Shown here piece by piece: positions 16,966 through 25,074 of a stretch of DNA of 64,000 nucleotides. The translations under genes were made by a program, and so were the position numbers. Origin of the DNA: Jeotgalibacillus malaysiensis (GTDB taxonomy: Bacteria; Bacillota; Bacilli; Bacillales; Jeotgalibacillaceae); contig CP009416.1 in assembly GCA_000818095.1 (NCBI GenBank), forward strand, positions 3,084,501-3,148,500. The letters run 5' to 3'. Below the pieces are notes generated by a model, which worked only from the letters and a program-made list of their open reading frames with translations, made no database searches and was not told the origin of the DNA. Positions within the stretch are counted from its first letter, which is position 1. Each line of letters starts with the position of its first letter.

Positions 16966-17553
16966 TTAACGCGAAATATACCGGTTTCCTTTTACAAAAA
17001 ACCGCCACGGATAATGCTTCGCTTCACCTGTATTATCAATGCCGATCCTTGGACCGGTTACGATCTCAAAATCATGCGACCAGCCTTCAAAAATCTGCAG
17101 CGGCGGCACTGTATAATGCGAGCCGTAATCACTCATCGCAATACCAAGCGCCTTCGTCAGCTTACCCGGACCATTCGTCCACTCAACCTGCTTTCTGCCA
17201 GGGCGCCTTTTTTCCATTAAATCAAGTCCCTCAACCGGCTCCACCGCACGGATCAACACGGCCTGTGGTGTATCCACCTCAGCCGCCACCACATTGACAA
17301 GCGTATGCGTATGCATCTGATACGTATAAACAGAACCCGCCTTCCCAAACATAATCTCAGTCCGGCGCGTCCTTCGGTTCCCATAACTGTGCGCCGCACG
17401 ATCATCAGCCCCCATATACGCCTCAGTCTCCACAATGATCCCCGAAGCCCTGCCCTCAGGGGTATCCTTTACCAGCAGCTTCCCGAGCAGAGATTCAGCA
17501 AGCAAAAGCGCATTTTTCTCATAAAAAGTCTGATCCAGCAGCTGCATCATCAT
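16966..17553 (-). CDS. DNA-3-methyladenine glycosylase (AAG/MPG family)
   Basis: 195 aa from the first of three consecutive ATGs (17553), 6 nt after AGGAGG; the second (17550) is equally possible. It excises alkylated purines in base excision repair. Family marks: LAESLLGKLLV, the catalytic IIVETEAYMGADDRAAHSYG, RTEIMFGKAGSVYTYQMH with the tyrosine that flips out the base, and NGPGKLTKALGI. This is the B. subtilis Aag type. First gene of a pair with the YhdH-like reductase. Confidence 0.92.
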   Translation of the reverse strand: MMMQLLDQTFYEKNALLLAESLLGKLLVKDTPEGRASGIIVETEAYMGADDRAAHSYGNRRTRRTEIMFGKAGSVYTYQMHTHTLVNVVAAEVDTPQAVLIRAVEPVEGLDLMEKRRPGRKQVEWTNGPGKLTKALGIAMSDYGSHYTVPPLQIFEGWSHDFEIVTGPRIGIDNTGEAKHYPWRFFVKGNRYISR

Positions 17554-17672
17554 TCCCCTCCTCCTATTTTCTTGCATTCCCTGTTAAGATCCTTCTTAAA
17601 ACGGTATTTTACATAGAGGAATTTCGCCTGACATGTGGAAACATATTATTATCATGAACCGGAGGCGAAAAA

Positions 17673-18029
17673 ATGAAAATAAATATCCTGTTCTTAATTG
17701 CCGGCTTAATGTTATCAGCAACTTCTAAATACCTTCAATACAGATACCAGTCCCTGACAGGAGATCTCCTTGTCTTTCCAGCCGCTATATTTCTGCTGCT
17801 CGCACTGCTGTTTAGCATACCCTCTTACCAAGAATGGTTTAAAAACAATCTGACTCATTCAGACGCAATCCTCCTCGCACTCACAGGAAGCGGAGCCGTA
17901 CTATCCTTCCAACTATTCACTTGGCTCGTTTTCGGACGAGGAACGGATGCAGGTTACTACATGCTGATCCCTTTTCTGACCTTGACTGCCATTGCAATCC
18001 GACTGATTTTTAAGCTGAAGGGAGGATGA
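17673..18029 (+). CDS. Four-helix membrane protein, unknown
   Basis: 118 aa, ATG with GGAGGCG 6 nt upstream. Four hydrophobic segments: about residues 3-18, 30-48, 65-88 and 92-113. The turn QYRYQSLTGDLLVFPA and the tail RLIFKLKGG are the only polar stretches. No motif suggests a function, and I do not recognise the family. Single gene, divergent from the glycosylase operon. Confidence 0.7.
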   Translation: MKINILFLIAGLMLSATSKYLQYRYQSLTGDLLVFPAAIFLLLALLFSIPSYQEWFKNNLTHSDAILLALTGSGAVLSFQLFTWLVFGRGTDAGYYMLIPFLTLTAIAIRLIFKLKGG

Positions 18030-18067
18030 TGTGGGTAGGTGAGAATGACTCTAAAAACGTTTCACTT

Positions 18068-18187
18068 GGGGACGGAGTTTGTGGTGTGTCACTTTTAGAA
18101 TCATTACAAAAATGGATCACTGAACTCCGTCCCCAAGCTACTCATTTTTAGAATCACTACATAAACGAACCACTCAACTCCGTCCCC
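18068..18187 (+). repeat. REP-like ACTCCGTCCCC repeats and 53-bp direct repeat
   Basis: AACTCCGTCCCC occurs at 18123-18134 and 18176-18187, and its reverse complement GGGGACGGAGTT at 18068-18079. A longer direct repeat starting TTTTAGAATCA begins at 18093 and 18146, period 53 bp. The first pair can fold into a long hairpin. It resembles REP-type elements of Firmicutes; no Y1 transposase is in this window. Confidence 0.7.
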
Positions 18188-18207
18188 CCTGTGCCTCTAA
18201 AACAAAA

Positions 18208-18241
18208 AAACACCCGCTCCTCAAAAGAGAAGCGGGTGTTT
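18208..18241. terminator. Bidirectional terminator before the cold-shock gene
   Basis: Perfect stem AAACACCCGCT / AGCGGGTGTTT with a 12-nt loop, 13 bp from the end of the cold-shock gene. Confidence 0.88.
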
Positions 18242-18254
18242 TGAAAGTGTAAAA

Positions 18255-18455
18255 TTATAATTTTACAACGTTAGCAGCTTGGTCGCCACGGTTGCCTTGA
18301 GTGATTTCAAAGCTAACTTTTTGACCTTCTTCAAGAGTTTTGAATCCTTCGCCAGTGATAGCTGAGAAGTGTACGAATACATCTTCGCCGCCGTCTACTT
18401 CGATGAAGCCAAATCCTTTTTCTGCGTTAAACCATTTTACTGTACCTTCGTTCAT
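18255..18455 (-). CDS. Cold-shock protein (CspA/CspB family)
   Basis: 66 aa from the ATG at 18455, preceded by TGGAGGAAT; five extra codons upstream in frame include the ribosome site. A single cold-shock OB-fold: [20 protein letters not shown] carries RNP1 (KGFGFIE), DVFVHFSAI carries RNP2, and the tail is [11 protein letters not shown]. It binds single-stranded RNA and DNA and acts as an RNA chaperone. The leader is about 147 nt from the predicted start site and holds a long hairpin, as expected of cold-inducible csp genes. Confidence 0.95.
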   Translation of the reverse strand: MNEGTVKWFNAEKGFGFIEVDGGEDVFVHFSAITGEGFKTLEEGQKVSFEITQGNRGDQAANVVKL

Positions 18456-18510
18456 GGGTAATTCCTCCACTGTGTTCTAAGTTTTACTTAATAGCTGAGT
18501 AAAAACAAAG

Positions 18511-18579
18511 AATTCACATGCTATCACAAGCTTTTTACATGATCGGAAAATGTAAAAAGTTCCTGATAACATGTGAATT
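18511..18579 (-). promoter_or_regulatory. 69-nt hairpin in the cold-shock gene leader
   Basis: Outer arms AATTCACATG (18511-18520) and CATGTGAATT (18570-18579), then CTATCA against TGATAA, then inner arms CTTTTTACAT (18531-18540) and ATGTAAAAAG (18550-18559). Nearly continuous pairing. It lies between promoter and ribosome site; a temperature-responsive or transcript-stabilising role is inferred. Confidence 0.75.
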
Positions 18580-18608
18580 AGATGGTGTTACGTATTAAGC
18601 ATGGACTA

Positions 18609-18637
18609 ATCATAGCATGGGGTTTTGGAAATAGCAA
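18609..18637 (-). promoter_or_regulatory. Promoter of the cold-shock gene
   Basis: Minus strand TTGCTA (18632-18637) and TATGAT (18609-18614) with 17-bp spacing, placing transcription start near 18602. Confidence 0.6.
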
Positions 18638-18741
18638 ACCTTTTGCCAAAATACTTTCCGACATGATTCGTCATTATCCGTTGTGCAAACGGTACGATCG
18701 TGAGCAGCATAGGGTTGTGGTCATGGAAATAAAATACTTGA

Positions 18742-18908
18742 AGTGATTCGGGTTTTTGATAATGTGACCTGAGATTTCGGGAAGGTGACCGGAAAATGAG
18801 GAGAGATGACCTTAAATTCTCGATTCAAATAAGGAGGTGACCGAAAATCTGGTGAAGGTGATCTTACATTTCACGGAGGTGACCCGAAATTGATTGGATG
18901 TGACCCCA
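18742..18908 (+). repeat. 21-bp-period array, core GGTGACCGAAA
   Basis: Eight units start at 18742, 18763, 18784, 18805, 18836, 18857, 18878 and 18899; every step is 21 bp except one of 31. Cores include AGTGATTCG, TGTGACCTG, GGTGACCGG, GATGACCTT and GGTGACCGA. The remaining ~10 bp of each unit vary freely. Same core family as the arrays at 36447 and 59032. Confidence 0.85.
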
Positions 18909-18944
18909 ATCCTTCCCCTGCCTCTTCCCTCTCTCACACCCCAA

Positions 18945-18974
18945 TAAAAAAGACCACCCCTCAGGACGGTCTTC
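18945..18974 (-). terminator. Terminator of the 31-residue protein gene
   Basis: Minus strand AAGACC ... GGTCTT stem followed by a T-run (TTTTTTATTG), a few bases after the stop at 18980. Confidence 0.6.
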
Positions 18975-18979
18975 CTCAC

Positions 18980-19075
18980 TTAATATCTTTTCGCTTTACG
19001 GCTATTTAAAAACTTACGGATGAACGGGTACACGATCGGTCCGTATTTGATTGCGCGTTTAATGAGTCTTCCCAT
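18980..19075 (-). CDS. 31-residue basic protein, unknown
   Basis: Short ORF with an ATG at 19075 preceded by GGGAGGGATTCATA and followed after its stop by a terminator. It reads MGRLIKRAIKYGPIVYPFIR then KFLNSRKAKRY. It is strongly basic with a short hydrophobic middle (YGPIVYPFI), so a peripheral membrane or nucleic-acid contact is possible. Good ribosome site, terminator and intergenic position make it a probable real gene. It lies 67 bp after ykfD in the same direction and could be the last gene of that operon. Confidence 0.65.
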   Translation of the reverse strand: MGRLIKRAIKYGPIVYPFIRKFLNSRKAKRY

Positions 19076-19142
19076 TATGAATCCCTCCCGCTTGTGATCA
19101 AGTTAATCTTGTTATTCCCACAACGCGGGAGATACAAACATC

Positions 19143-20105
19143 TCACTCTGCGTAATGGCATGCAGCAAAGTGTCCCGGGCGTACTTCGCGCCACTCCGGA
19201 ACAGCTTCAGCGCAATGTGCTGTCGCGACCGGACAGCGCGTTCTGAAGACGCAGCCTGATGGCGGATTGATCGGACTCGGCAGTTCACCTTCAAGCAGAA
19301 TCCGCTCGCGTGACTCCTCTACATCCGGGTCCGGGATCGGGATCGCTGACATCAGTGCTTTTGTATATGGATGGAGCGGCTCGTCATAGAGCTTCTCACT
19401 TGTCGTGAGCTCCATCATGCGACCAAGGTACATAACGCCGATCCGGTCTGAAATGTGCTTGACCATCGAAAGATCATGGGCGATAAATAAATAAGTCAGC
19501 CCTTTTTCCTCCTGGAGTGATTTCAGCAGATTGACAACCTGTGCCTGCACGGATACATCAAGCGCTGAGATCGGCTCATCCGCTACGATAAAGTCAGGAT
19601 CGAGCGCAAGTGCGCGTGCGATTCCGATTCTCTGACGCTGACCGCCTGAGAATTCGTGCGGGTAGCGGTTGGCGTGATCGCGGTTCAGTCCCACATCTTC
19701 AAGGAGCTGATACACCTTTTCCTTCATTTCTTTCTGATTTTTATAAAGACCGTGAATTTCCATCGGTTCTGAAATAATTTCAAGGACAGTTGATCTCGGA
19801 TTTAGTGAAGCGTAAGGATCCTGAAAAATCATCTGCATGTTGCGCAAGAAATCGAATCGGTCTTTCTCAGACATGCTGTGCACATCTTTCCCGTCAAATG
19901 TCACTGCACCTTCAGTCCGGTTGTATAACCCCATGACTGTGCGTCCTGTTGTTGATTTGCCGCAGCCTGATTCTCCTACGAGTCCAAGCGTTTCCCCTTT
20001 ATGTACGTCAAAGCTGATCCCGTCTACCGCTTTTAACAGCTGGTTTTTTCCGAGATCAAAGTGTTTTTTCAGGTCTGTTACTTCCAGCAGTTTCTGCCCG
20101 CTCAT
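19143..20105 (-). CDS. ykfD: Oligopeptide/muropeptide ABC transporter ATP-binding protein YkfD
   Basis: 320 aa ABC ATPase of the OppF/DppF class. Walker A GESGCGKS (44-51), signature FSGGQRQRIGIARAL, Walker B FIVADEPISALD, and the C-terminal oligopeptide-transporter domain with four Cys in CVFRTRCPVATAHC...C. Last enzyme-type gene of dppA-B-C-D-E-ykfA-B-C-D, the same order as in B. subtilis. It pairs with DppD as the second ATPase of the dipeptide importer. Start ATG has GAGGAGGAA upstream. Confidence 0.93.
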   Translation of the reverse strand: MSGQKLLEVTDLKKHFDLGKNQLLKAVDGISFDVHKGETLGLVGESGCGKSTTGRTVMGLYNRTEGAVTFDGKDVHSMSEKDRFDFLRNMQMIFQDPYASLNPRSTVLEIISEPMEIHGLYKNQKEMKEKVYQLLEDVGLNRDHANRYPHEFSGGQRQRIGIARALALDPDFIVADEPISALDVSVQAQVVNLLKSLQEEKGLTYLFIAHDLSMVKHISDRIGVMYLGRMMELTTSEKLYDEPLHPYTKALMSAIPIPDPDVEESRERILLEGELPSPINPPSGCVFRTRCPVATAHCAEAVPEWREVRPGHFAACHYAE

Positions 20106-20118
20106 GGTGTCTTCCTCC

Positions 20119-21027
20119 TCATTCCTGCCAGTAGCGCCTTGTCTGGCACCATTCTTTTTCGTAAAACGTTCCTGCGATTTCCTGAATCATAATCTTTTTC
20201 CCCGGCGTCGGTGAATGAATCATTTTGCCGTCCCCGTGATAGATCGCTACGTGGTGCAGGCGCCCTTTTCCTTCTTCATAAGCAAAAAAGATTAAGTCTC
20301 CCGGCTGCACATCCTCTTTTGCAACCTCTTTACCCGCCGCTGCCTGATCAGATGCATCACGCGGGATCAGATAGCCGTTCGCTCTCATCATTGAATAGCT
20401 GAAGCCCGAGCAATCGTAGCCGTATGGCGTCATACCGCCCCACAGGTAGAGTAAGTCCAGAAATCTTTCCCCATCTTTTAAAATCGCTTCAGGCGTTCCC
20501 TGATCAAGCTCTTCAGTGAATAGCTTTACTGCATCTCTTTTCACAAAAGCCTGTCCGTGAGGCGTATGCACTTCCACTTTTTCATCGTCCAAATCTGTTA
20601 CCGGCAGAATGGTTGTAAATGCAAGCTTTACCAGCGTTTCCCCATTCTCATTTAAAAGGTGGGTGAAGTCTAATGTAATGATTGCTTTTTCCTCAGCCGG
20701 CTCCATATCATCAGCATCAATTTCAGTCAGCTGTGCCAACGGAATCCATCCCGGGTAGCCTGCAGGATGCTTTTTAGAGCTTTGAGTTAATACAACGACC
20801 TTTGCCCAGTCACCCTTCACTTCTTCGATTGTAACGGTGTCACCGTAAAGCACCTGCGACTGCACTTTATTATCATCAAGCAGCGCCTTACGCTCTTCAG
20901 CCGTCATACCGCCGAGCCAGTCCTCCATTTTAACCGGGACTTCAAGCGCAGGCTGATCAAGTGTGCGTGGTGACGCCGGCTCTGTCCAGAGTGTGGCTGC
21001 TGTTACATTGATGTGTGCTGTTCTCAT
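20119..21027 (-). CDS. ykfC: Gamma-D-glutamyl-L-diamino acid endopeptidase, NlpC/P60
   Basis: 302 aa. It cleaves muropeptides after gamma-D-Glu, releasing L-Ala-D-Glu. SH3-like domains occupy about residues 1-180, followed by an NlpC/P60 domain with Cys206 in YGYDCSGF, His259 in RLHHVAIYHG and a third polar residue at His271 in MIHSPTPG. There is no signal peptide, so it acts in the cytoplasm on imported peptides. ATGA overlap (4 nt) with ykfB. L-Ala-D-Glu made here is the substrate for YkfB. Confidence 0.93.
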   Translation of the reverse strand: MRTAHINVTAATLWTEPASPRTLDQPALEVPVKMEDWLGGMTAEERKALLDDNKVQSQVLYGDTVTIEEVKGDWAKVVVLTQSSKKHPAGYPGWIPLAQLTEIDADDMEPAEEKAIITLDFTHLLNENGETLVKLAFTTILPVTDLDDEKVEVHTPHGQAFVKRDAVKLFTEELDQGTPEAILKDGERFLDLLYLWGGMTPYGYDCSGFSYSMMRANGYLIPRDASDQAAAGKEVAKEDVQPGDLIFFAYEEGKGRLHHVAIYHGDGKMIHSPTPGKKIMIQEIAGTFYEKEWCQTRRYWQE

Positions 21028-22124
21028 TTGATAACCTCCCCAAGGACTGCGTGTTCCTTAATTGATTCAATGCCAAGACCCGCTGCTTCGTTAAATGTCA
21101 TCCGGGCCCCGTTAAATTGCACGCCTCCATTTACAATATCCTCAGCAAGTAAAAGCGGTGCGTCAAAATCATAGCGCGTAATGTTACGCTGACTTGCTGC
21201 AAAGTGGGCAGCTGCTGTGATGCCGACCTTCGTTTCAATCATACTGCCGGTCATACACGGAATTCCATAGGCTTCAGCAAGCTTTGCAATCGTAAGTGCC
21301 TGATGGATCCCCCCTGCTTTCATGAGCTTAATATTGATCAGATCCGCAGCACCCATTTCCAGCACCTGGATGGCATCCTGCGGGCTGAAGACACTTTCAT
21401 CTGCCATAATTTTCGTATATGTATGATCTGTCACGTATTTTAAACCTTTAAGATCATGGGCTTTTACCGGCTGTTCGACGAGTTCAATATTCAGCCCCTC
21501 ATCCTCCATCCGGCTGATCGCATACACGGCCTCTTTCGCCGTCCACCCCTGATTCGCATCAAGTCTCAGCGTGCAGTCCGTTTTCTCACGGATTGCCCTG
21601 ATGCGCTTGAGATCATCTTCAATTGCGCCGATCCCAACCTTTATTTTCAAAACAGAAAAGCCGTCATTGTTAAATTGTGCTGCATCTGCAGCCATTTCAT
21701 CGGGCTCATTCACACTAACCGTATAGTCTGTTTCAAATGAATCAGCCGCGCCGCCTAAGAATTGATACAACGGCAGGCCGGCGTGCTGTGCGAGCAGATC
21801 ATGAATCGCACAATCCACAGCCGCCTTCGCGCTCGTATTGCGCACCATTGACGTGTTCACGATATGAAGCAGATTTTCTCTGTTTAAAAGTGACTGTCCG
21901 ATACATTTCGGCGCGATGATGCCATTAACCGCTTCTTCAATACTTGATAGTGAGTCGCCGGTAATCACATGTGTCGGTGGTGCTTCACCGTACCCTGTGC
22001 GACCTTCCTCATCCGTAATTTTTACGATCACAGAATCAGAAACAGTCAGTGTCCTGAGCGCTGTTTTAAACGGTTTTTTGAGCGGCACTCTTACGCGGAA
22101 CGTTTCAATAGAGCGGATCTTCAT
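21024..22124 (-). CDS. ykfB: L-Ala-D/L-Glu epimerase
   Basis: 366 aa of the enolase superfamily, muconate-lactonizing subgroup. It epimerises L-Ala-D-Glu to L-Ala-L-Glu so peptidases can use it. Visible: capping domain MKIRSIETFRVRVPLKKPF, the KxK base in VLKIKVG, metal ligands in LRLDANQGW, VEQPV and IMADESVF, and a C-terminal barrel with MTGSMIETKVGI. Start codon shares TAATG with the ykfA stop, so the genes are coupled. Middle of the muropeptide-degrading part of the dpp-ykf operon. Confidence 0.94.
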   Translation of the reverse strand: MKIRSIETFRVRVPLKKPFKTALRTLTVSDSVIVKITDEEGRTGYGEAPPTHVITGDSLSSIEEAVNGIIAPKCIGQSLLNRENLLHIVNTSMVRNTSAKAAVDCAIHDLLAQHAGLPLYQFLGGAADSFETDYTVSVNEPDEMAADAAQFNNDGFSVLKIKVGIGAIEDDLKRIRAIREKTDCTLRLDANQGWTAKEAVYAISRMEDEGLNIELVEQPVKAHDLKGLKYVTDHTYTKIMADESVFSPQDAIQVLEMGAADLINIKLMKAGGIHQALTIAKLAEAYGIPCMTGSMIETKVGITAAAHFAASQRNITRYDFDAPLLLAEDIVNGGVQFNGARMTFNEAAGLGIESIKEHAVLGEVIK

Positions 22125-23044
22125 TACTCTACACCCGGCAGCAGCGTCAGTGTTTTATCAGCAGCTGAGAGTTTTGCGTTTACACCAAGCGGAACTGAGA
22201 AATGAGGTTCGCAGTGGCCGATTTTAAATCCTGATACAACTGGAATGCCGAGGTCTCCTAAATAATGCTGGAGCACTTCATCCAGTGAAAGTGACGGCTT
22301 GCCGTTTGTTGGTACTGCGTTTTTGAAGTCACCTGCGACAATACCGTTTAATTCCTGCAGCTTACCCGCTGATTTTAACTGGCTCAGCATTCCGTCAATT
22401 CTATAAGGCTCTTCATCTACATCTTCTATTAAAAGAATTTTGTCTTTAAAGTCGAGTTCGTGCTTTGTATTCAATGTGCTTACGATCAGCGTCAGGTTTC
22501 CACCTGTCAGTTCACCTGTCGCACCGCCTGCTGAAATCAGGTTTAACTCACCGATCGCTTCAGTGTAATGAAGTTCTCTCGGCTCAAACAGCTGCGCAAA
22601 CATTTTACCTGACAGCTCATGGAACTCATCCTTACCGATATCAGAAGCCGGCATCGGACCGTGAAACGTGATGAGCCCTGTTTCCTGACGGATAGCTGTA
22701 TGTAAATAGGTGATGTCACTGTAGCCCCAGAAAATTTTCGGATTCTGGCGGATCAGGTCGTAATCAATGCTGTCAGCGATGCGCCCTGTACCGTAACCGC
22801 CGCCAGCGCAGATCACTGCACTTACTTCAGGGTCAGCAAACATAGCGTGAAGATCTTCAAGCCGCTCCTCGTCTGTTCCTGCAAGGTACCCGTGGACGTT
22901 CCGGACGTGTTTGCCTTCTTTTACTTTTAATCCGAGTGATGTGAAAAATGTGATGGACTTTTCCATGCTTTCAATATTTGGCGGACTCGCCGGCGCGATA
23001 AATCCGACTGTGTCACCACTTTGAAGTCGTTTAGGTAAGATCAT
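22124..23044 (-). CDS. ykfA: LD-carboxypeptidase (S66 family) YkfA
   Basis: 306 aa. S66 LD-carboxypeptidases remove the terminal D-Ala from murein tetrapeptides in the cytoplasm. Nucleophile elbow FWGYSDITYLHTAI, glycine loop AGGGYGTGRIADS, then EDVDEEPYRIDGML and GFKIGHCEPHFSVPLG supply the Glu and His of the Ser-Glu-His triad. No signal peptide. GAAAGGAGCACG precedes the ATG. A 314-bp gap with a terminator and a 21-bp array separates it from dppE, so ykfABCD may be transcribed less than dpp. Confidence 0.92.
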   Translation of the reverse strand: MILPKRLQSGDTVGFIAPASPPNIESMEKSITFFTSLGLKVKEGKHVRNVHGYLAGTDEERLEDLHAMFADPEVSAVICAGGGYGTGRIADSIDYDLIRQNPKIFWGYSDITYLHTAIRQETGLITFHGPMPASDIGKDEFHELSGKMFAQLFEPRELHYTEAIGELNLISAGGATGELTGGNLTLIVSTLNTKHELDFKDKILLIEDVDEEPYRIDGMLSQLKSAGKLQELNGIVAGDFKNAVPTNGKPSLSLDEVLQHYLGDLGIPVVSGFKIGHCEPHFSVPLGVNAKLSAADKTLTLLPGVE

Positions 23045-23160
23045 TTGTGTCGTGCTCCTTTCTGTACTCTGAAAAAGGGGTTGGGTAACCCGCTTTTCAG
23101 AAAACAGAAGTGGTTTTTGCTTAATAAAACCCTTGTGACGCGTAGGCCGATATACCCTAA

Positions 23161-23287
23161 ATGGCGAACATCTGTTAATGAGCGTTGAAGTTGTGCTGTT
23201 GAGTGTCGAAGGTTAACACCATTGCGTTGAACATCACCGATTGAACGCCGAACACCCGGGCGCAAACGCCGAACCACTGCCACGTCC
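23161..23287 (+). repeat. 21-bp-period array, core GCGTTGAA/ACGCCGAA
   Basis: Six units start exactly every 21 bp: 23161, 23182, 23203, 23224, 23245 and 23266. Cores are ATGGCGAA, GCGTTGAA, GTGTCGAA, GCGTTGAA, ACGCCGAA and ACGCCGAA; the other 13 positions vary. It lies between the dppE terminator and ykfA, so it is inside the presumed operon. Confidence 0.85.
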
Positions 23288-23320
23288 AACCACACAAACA
23301 CCCTAACCAACCTAACAAAC

Positions 23321-23350
23321 AGGAAGCACCGCCCCCAAGCGGCACTTCCT
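23321..23350 (-). terminator. Hairpin after dppE
   Basis: AGGAAGCACCGC / GCGGCACTTCCT arms with two wobble positions, followed on the minus strand by TGTTTGTT. A partial terminator between dppE and ykfA. Confidence 0.6.
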
Positions 23351-23358
23351 ATTTTAAC

Positions 23359-24990
23359 TTAAGCTTCTTTATCTGCCCACTTCAGTTCAAGGTATCCAAC
23401 CGGGTGACGTACAACATCAGAGATGCTGTCTGCATACAGGTAAACCTGGTTGTAGTAGTGAAGTGTGAAGATTGGTGCTTCTTCCATTAACAGCTTTTCA
23501 GCTTCATATAGAAGCTCGTAGCGTGCCTGCTCATCTGTTTCTGCTTTTGCATCAGCAATCAGCTGATCGTATTCTTCGTTTGACCAGCCTGTACGGTTCA
23601 TGGATGAACCAGTGACAAAGCTTTCAAGTGCGTTTACAGGGTCAGCGTAGTCATGCAGGAATGAGCTTCGTGACAGCTGGTGCTGCAACGCGCGCTGCTC
23701 ATCAAGGAATACGTTACTTTCTGAAGCTGAAAGCTCCATGTCAACGCCGATGTTCTGGCTGACCATCTGCTGGATTGCTTCAGCGACGATACGGTTTGAT
23801 TCTGTGTTGCTGTAAGTCAGTGTGATCGTTGGAAGCTCGTCATAGCCTTCCTCTTCCATACCTTCTTCAAGAAGTGCTTTTGCTTCTTCAGCGTCAAATG
23901 TCTGAAGGTCGCCGTTTGTTTCACGGAAGTCGTTACCTTCTGCATCTTCAAATCCAGGTGAAACGAATCCTGTTGCTGGTACTTCACCCATTTTCGTTAC
24001 GTAATCAACAAGCTCCTGCTGGTTCACGGCTTTACCGATCGCCTGGCGGATTTTCTTGTTCTGGAAAGGCTCTTCTTCTACGTTAAAACGGTAGAATGCA
24101 AGACCAGCCTGATCTTCGATGACCACATTTTCAGAGTCAATCAATTCTTCAGCGCTGTCTGCAGGAATTTCAGTCATATCTAGGTCTCCGCTTTCAAACA
24201 TCTGGTACTCAGTGTTTGTATCGCTGACCATTGCCCAGTGAACTTTATCAAGCTTTACAGTTTCTGCATCCCAGTACTCTTCGTTTTTCGCCATGACGAT
24301 TTCGCTGTCATGCTCCCATGCTTCAAGCTTGAATGGTCCGTTTGCAACGAACGTGTCAGCTTCAGCAAACCACTCAGGGTTTTCTTCAGCGGTTGCTTTA
24401 TGCACCGGGAAGAATGAAGGGTTCGAGATGATATTTAAGAATGCGCCAGTTGGCTGTGTCAGTGTTACTTCAAATGTTTTTTCGTCTACTGCAGTCAGAC
24501 CAAGGTCTTCTGCACTGCCTTCACCTGCGTTGAAAGCTTCAGCGCCCTCAATGAAGTAAGCAAGAAACGCTGCGGGAGATGCTGTCTCAGGCTCAAGCAT
24601 GTAAGTCCATGCATAAACGAAGTCCTCTGCTGTTACAGGCTCTCCGTTTGACCAGTTCGCATCTTCACGAATTGAAAACGTGTATGTAAGTCCGTCTTCA
24701 GATACTTCCCATGACTCTGCCATTGCTTCCTGTGGCTGGTCGTCCTGACCAAGACGCGTCAGTCCTTCCATTACGTTATTCAGTACGTTCCATGATGATG
24801 CGTCAAAACCGATTGGCGGGTTCATTGAAGTAGGCTCGGTACCGTTGTTCATGCGAAGGACTTTCTCTCCGCCTTCTTCGCTCTGGACGCCTTCATCCTG
24901 CTCTTCCTGACCGGCTTCATCGTTCGCCGTGCAGGCTGCAAGTACAAGCACCATGACGATTGAAAATAAAAAGATTCCCCATTTTTTCAT
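23359..24990 (-). CDS. dppE: Dipeptide-binding lipoprotein
   Basis: 543 aa from the ATG at 24990 (GGGGGAAT upstream); in-frame codons before it have no ribosome site. Lipobox LAAC with Cys20, then an acidic linker and a family 5 solute-binding fold (TYTFSIREDANWSNGEPVTA, AFLNIISNPSFFPVHK). It captures di- or short peptides outside the membrane for DppBCD. In B. subtilis the equivalent also carries murein tripeptide, which suits the YkfABC enzymes here. Confidence 0.93.
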   Translation of the reverse strand: MKKWGIFLFSIVMVLVLAACTANDEAGQEEQDEGVQSEEGGEKVLRMNNGTEPTSMNPPIGFDASSWNVLNNVMEGLTRLGQDDQPQEAMAESWEVSEDGLTYTFSIREDANWSNGEPVTAEDFVYAWTYMLEPETASPAAFLAYFIEGAEAFNAGEGSAEDLGLTAVDEKTFEVTLTQPTGAFLNIISNPSFFPVHKATAEENPEWFAEADTFVANGPFKLEAWEHDSEIVMAKNEEYWDAETVKLDKVHWAMVSDTNTEYQMFESGDLDMTEIPADSAEELIDSENVVIEDQAGLAFYRFNVEEEPFQNKKIRQAIGKAVNQQELVDYVTKMGEVPATGFVSPGFEDAEGNDFRETNGDLQTFDAEEAKALLEEGMEEEGYDELPTITLTYSNTESNRIVAEAIQQMVSQNIGVDMELSASESNVFLDEQRALQHQLSRSSFLHDYADPVNALESFVTGSSMNRTGWSNEEYDQLIADAKAETDEQARYELLYEAEKLLMEEAPIFTLHYYNQVYLYADSISDVVRHPVGYLELKWADKEA

Positions 24991-25074
24991 GCTGTGATTC
25001 CCCCTAAGGTGTTTTATTTTTGCCGGCCTGAAAGCTGTCCGGATCAACCGGAAACGTCTCTTTCAGACCAGTTG

